A DNA stretch of 15,985 nucleotides from Bacteroidota bacterium. Lineage in GTDB: Bacteria; Bacteroidota; Bacteroidia; Chitinophagales; Chitinophagaceae. Positions within the stretch are counted from its first letter, which is position 1. Every line of letters starts with the position of its first letter. Below, piece after piece: positions 13,977-15,985 of the stretch. Position numbers and translations under genes: made by a program. The stretch spans positions 1-15,985 of the forward strand of contig JAEZAM010000054.1 in assembly GCA_023430465.1 (NCBI GenBank), in the 5' to 3' direction. Below the pieces are notes generated by a model that worked only from the letters and a program-made list of their open reading frames with translations, ran no database searches and was not told where the DNA came from.

Positions 13977-14006
13977 TTTGATTGCTCGTGTTTTTGTATA
14001 TTTTTA
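13977..14006 (+). promoter_or_regulatory. Probable promoter of the Bax-inhibitor-1 family gene
   Basis: TTTG at 13977-13980 and TATTTTTA at 13999-14006, spacer 18, match the sigma-ABfr pattern with one mismatch in the -7 element. The ATG at 14023 follows after 16 bases of A-rich leader. Confidence 0.4.
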
Positions 14007-14022
14007 AAAAAATTTAAACCAT

Positions 14023-14787
14023 ATGGCTTTTTTCAAATCCGGAAATCCTACGCTTCGAGAGACCGCTTTCGAAGGCACCATCCTGCAGGGGATCTCTACT
14101 GGCGACGAAATGTCCGTCAGGGGAACAATGAACAAATTTGGCATCCTCTTCCTGATGATGATGGCCACTACCTTTTTCTCCTGGAACTGGTATTACCAGG
14201 GTAAAGATACCATGCCACTGATGCTGACCGGTATTATCGGCGGACTCGTCGTTGCGCTGATCATCTCCTTTAAAAAGAACCTGTCACCCTACCTGGCACC
14301 GGGTTTCGCATTGCTGGAAGGATTGTTTGTGGGATCTGTATCTGCTTATTTCGATTATCGCTTTCGTGATACATATCCTGGCATCGTCATGCAGGCTGTA
14401 GGTTTGACGCTGATCGTGACACTGGTGATGTACGTGTTATATCACACAAGGGTTATACGCGTGAGCGATAAGTTGAGATCCGTGATCACGATCGCTACCA
14501 TCAGTATTGGATTGTTCTACCTTGTAAAATTCATCGCATCGATGGTATTCGATTTCAACTTCGGTGCGTTCACAAATGCAAGCACGCCGCTGGGTATAGG
14601 ATTTTCTGTGTTCGTGGTTTGCCTTGCAGCACTTAACCTCCTGCTTGATTTTGACATGATAGAAAAAGGTGTGGAAGCAAGAGCGCCAAAATACATGAAC
14701 TGGTATGCGGCGTTTGGCTTGCTGGTAACGCTGGTATGGCTGTACCTCGAGATACTGCGCCTGCTTGCCAAACTGAAAGACCGTTAA
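14023..14787 (+). CDS. Bax inhibitor-1/YccA family membrane protein
   Basis: 254 residues. A short soluble N-terminus with SGNPTLRETAF, typical of the bacterial YccA-like branch, precedes about seven membrane helices (roughly 37-57, 65-83, 91-110, 121-140, 152-175, 189-209, 226-247). The acidic LNLLLDFDMIEKGVE (204-218) before the last helix holds Asp209 and Asp211, the region that in the Bacillus YetJ homologue forms a pH-sensitive calcium-leak gate. Charged KLKDR closes the protein. The likely role is ion leak or membrane-protein quality control in the inner membrane; the physiological substrate in Bacteroidota is not known. It is a single gene ending before a shared bidirectional terminator. 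Confidence 0.9.
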   Translation: MAFFKSGNPTLRETAFEGTILQGISTGDEMSVRGTMNKFGILFLMMMATTFFSWNWYYQGKDTMPLMLTGIIGGLVVALIISFKKNLSPYLAPGFALLEGLFVGSVSAYFDYRFRDTYPGIVMQAVGLTLIVTLVMYVLYHTRVIRVSDKLRSVITIATISIGLFYLVKFIASMVFDFNFGAFTNASTPLGIGFSVFVVCLAALNLLLDFDMIEKGVEARAPKYMNWYAAFGLLVTLVWLYLEILRLLAKLKDR

Positions 14788-14807
14788 CAGCAAAGAATGT
14801 AAACAAT

Positions 14808-14837
14808 AAAAAGCTGACCGCGCGGTTAGCTTTTTTT
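14808..14837. terminator. Bidirectional terminator shared by the Bax-inhibitor-1 and AI-2E family genes
   Basis: AAAAAGCTGACC (14808-14819) pairs with GGTTAGCTTTTT (14824-14835, one G-T pair) around GCGC, with a T-run on the plus strand and, from the A-run, on the minus strand. The right arm contains the stop codon (14826-14828) and last codons of the AI-2E family gene. Confidence 0.88.
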
Positions 14838-15920
14838 ATGCTGTTTATCTTCTGACTCCGCCTGCTCTTTCTCCTGTGGTGTCTCTACGAGTTCCTCCGC
14901 GAGTTTCGGAGTGTCCTTATCGATGAACTCGTTCATATAAATATCGAATAGCACGATCACGTAATTGACGAGCAGCGGACCGAACACGAGGCCGATAAAA
15001 CCAAACATACCGAGCCCTACGATCACACCGAGGATCGTGATCACCGGGTGAACATCGCCCATCTTTTTCAGCAACGTGATACGTGAGATATAATCGACAT
15101 TGCCTGTCACGATCACACTATAGAGCATCAATCCCGTAGCATGGAGGGTATCCCCTACTGCATACATGTAAATGACAAGCGGCACCCACACGATCATGGT
15201 ACCAACCACGGGGAAAAAGGCAAACACACCGGTGAGGAATCCCCAAAGCAGGAACTCATCCACACCAAAGATGAAATAGCCCAGTGTAGCGGTCATACCT
15301 TGGATAATTGAGATGAGTGGTATACCCAACGCATTTGCTTTTACCATTTTCTTTGTCTCATGTGCCAGCATGTTGATATTCTCCTGCTTGAGCGGGATAA
15401 TCCTGTTCAGCATCTTTTCGATCTCGCGGCCGTTGTACAGCATATAGTAGAGAATAAACAGCATGATCGCGAGGTTGGTAATGAGATTCGCGGTACTGTT
15501 GAGGATACCGGGGATAAAGGCAGAAAGCCTGCCCAGGGCGGTGGTGAGTGTCGCCTCAGAGAAAAACGTGAAGCCCAGCCGCTGCTGGATGGTATTGATG
15601 GATGCTTTGGCCGCGTTGATGGAAGCTTCGGGGTCCGCCAGGAAGGCATTGATCTTGGGGCTGATCAACGTAATGGCAAGGAATACCGGCAATCCGATGA
15701 TGAACAGGTAATAAAGAATAAAGAGTCCGGCGGACCATCCCCGCTTCCACTTGCGCGTATAAATCAGTTGAAAATAATTTGCGCGGCTGAGGATGTAGAG
15801 TGTAAGGGCGCCAAGAAGTCCGGGCAGGAACAATCGGAGCTCTTTGATAACGGCATATACGAGGAGGATGATCAACGATAGCAGCAGTATCTGTTTGATC
15901 CGGTCATTGAAGCTGGGCAT
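14826..15920 (-). CDS. AI-2E family transporter (UPF0118)
   Basis: 364 residues. Two to three N-terminal helices (about 10-28, 30-46, 64-88) are followed by a soluble segment (about 90-140), a helix (143-163), a charged cytoplasmic stretch (164-197) and a C-terminal block of helices (198-329). The family signature MGDVHPVITILGVIVGLGMFGFIGLVFGPLL (287-317, shown here only by its extent and ends) includes the conserved HP and FGPLL. The tail from 331 is highly charged (PQEKEQAESEDKQHKKS) and cytoplasmic. The family was named for E. coli TqsA, which exports autoinducer-2, but many members are Na+/H+ antiporters or uncharacterised; no luxS is seen here, so export of AI-2 should not be assumed. 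The ATG at 15920 begins a natural amphipathic-helix start. Confidence 0.9.
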   Translation of the reverse strand: MPSFNDRIKQILLLSLIILLVYAVIKELRLFLPGLLGALTLYILSRANYFQLIYTRKWKRGWSAGLFILYYLFIIGLPVFLAITLISPKINAFLADPEASINAAKASINTIQQRLGFTFFSEATLTTALGRLSAFIPGILNSTANLITNLAIMLFILYYMLYNGREIEKMLNRIIPLKQENINMLAHETKKMVKANALGIPLISIIQGMTATLGYFIFGVDEFLLWGFLTGVFAFFPVVGTMIVWVPLVIYMYAVGDTLHATGLMLYSVIVTGNVDYISRITLLKKMGDVHPVITILGVIVGLGMFGFIGLVFGPLLVNYVIVLFDIYMNEFIDKDTPKLAEELVETPQEKEQAESEDKQHKKS

Positions 15921-15965
15921 AGTTGGTGCAAGATATAGGTTCTTCCAGTCAAAAAGGGTGCTAAT

Positions 15966-15985
15966 CTGGGGACTGGGTGCTGGGT
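15966..15985. repeat. CTGGGTG heptamer repeat cut by the window edge
   Basis: CTGGG (15966-15970), CTGGGTG (15973-15979) and CTGGGT (15980-15985) run to the edge. They may be the beginning of an intergenic heptamer array upstream of the AI-2E family gene; only two adjacent units are visible. Confidence 0.35.

Noticed and set aside
13968..13990. Short GAGC/GCTC inverted repeat plus T-rich run after nagB as a terminator.
   Set aside because: Only four paired bases around a long loop; the T-rich stretch is better explained as promoter elements of the next gene.
14826..15920. Reading the AI-2E family protein as evidence of quorum sensing.
   Set aside because: The family name derives from one E. 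coli member; no luxS or lsr gene is present and many members are ion antiporters.
1..15985. Search by eye for tRNA, rRNA, CRISPR, transposase, phage or defence genes.
   Set aside because: None seen: no tRNA-like cloverleaf was noticed, no regular short repeats with spacers, and every substantial frame belongs to a housekeeping or metabolic family.

Overview
The window most likely comes from a Bacteroidota chromosome, probably of the Chitinophagaceae or close kin. The signs are start sites without Shine-Dalgarno sequences, promoters of the Bacteroidetes sigma-ABfr type (TTTG, about 20 bases, TAnnTTTG), a lipoprotein beginning SCQKELSIE, and a gene set typical of that group. No rRNA, tRNA, insertion sequence, CRISPR array or phage gene is visible. 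The window looks like stable, densely packed chromosome rather than an island.

Left part (1-4865): the C-terminal catalytic half of an M24 aminopeptidase P runs in from the left edge and ends at a strong bidirectional terminator. Facing it is a lipoprotein with three Cys-bracketed beta-type repeats. Next, on the plus strand, come a secreted rhodanese-thioredoxin fusion and a secreted YCF48/BNR-repeat protein. A secreted peroxiredoxin-like protein with a WCPYC site converges on them. Together these suggest an envelope thiol-redox and sulfur group.

Middle (4990-9409): an orphan two-helix membrane protein is followed by a minus-strand operon of Tat-exported glycosylasparaginase, DUF486 membrane protein and CutC. 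The DUF486 gene carries an apparent frameshift. Divergent to the operon is a two-gene oxidoreductase operon (FMN reductase, then pirin, joined as TAATG), read from the best promoter in the window. A SnoaL/NTF2-like gene converges on pirin.

Right part (9575-15985): a secreted GH20 beta-N-acetylhexosaminidase with a discoidin-like tail is followed by a NagB deaminase fused to a PIG-L/LmbE-type deacetylase. With the glycosylasparaginase, these make an N-acetylglucosamine salvage neighbourhood: GlcNAc-Asn and GlcNAc-oligosaccharide cleavage outside the cytoplasm, and amino-sugar phosphate deamination inside. A Bax-inhibitor-1 family membrane protein and an AI-2E family transporter converge on a shared terminator at the right end.

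The most notable features are: (i) extreme compaction at convergent junctions, with two pairs of stop codons abutting exactly and terminators lying inside coding ends; (ii) the frameshifted DUF486 gene; (iii) the NagB-PIG-L fusion next to glycan enzymes; (iv) CutC in an operon with glycosylasparaginase; (v) two promoters so close to the ATG that the mRNAs should be nearly leaderless; (vi) the repeat lipoprotein. I see no clear-cut new defence or mobile system.
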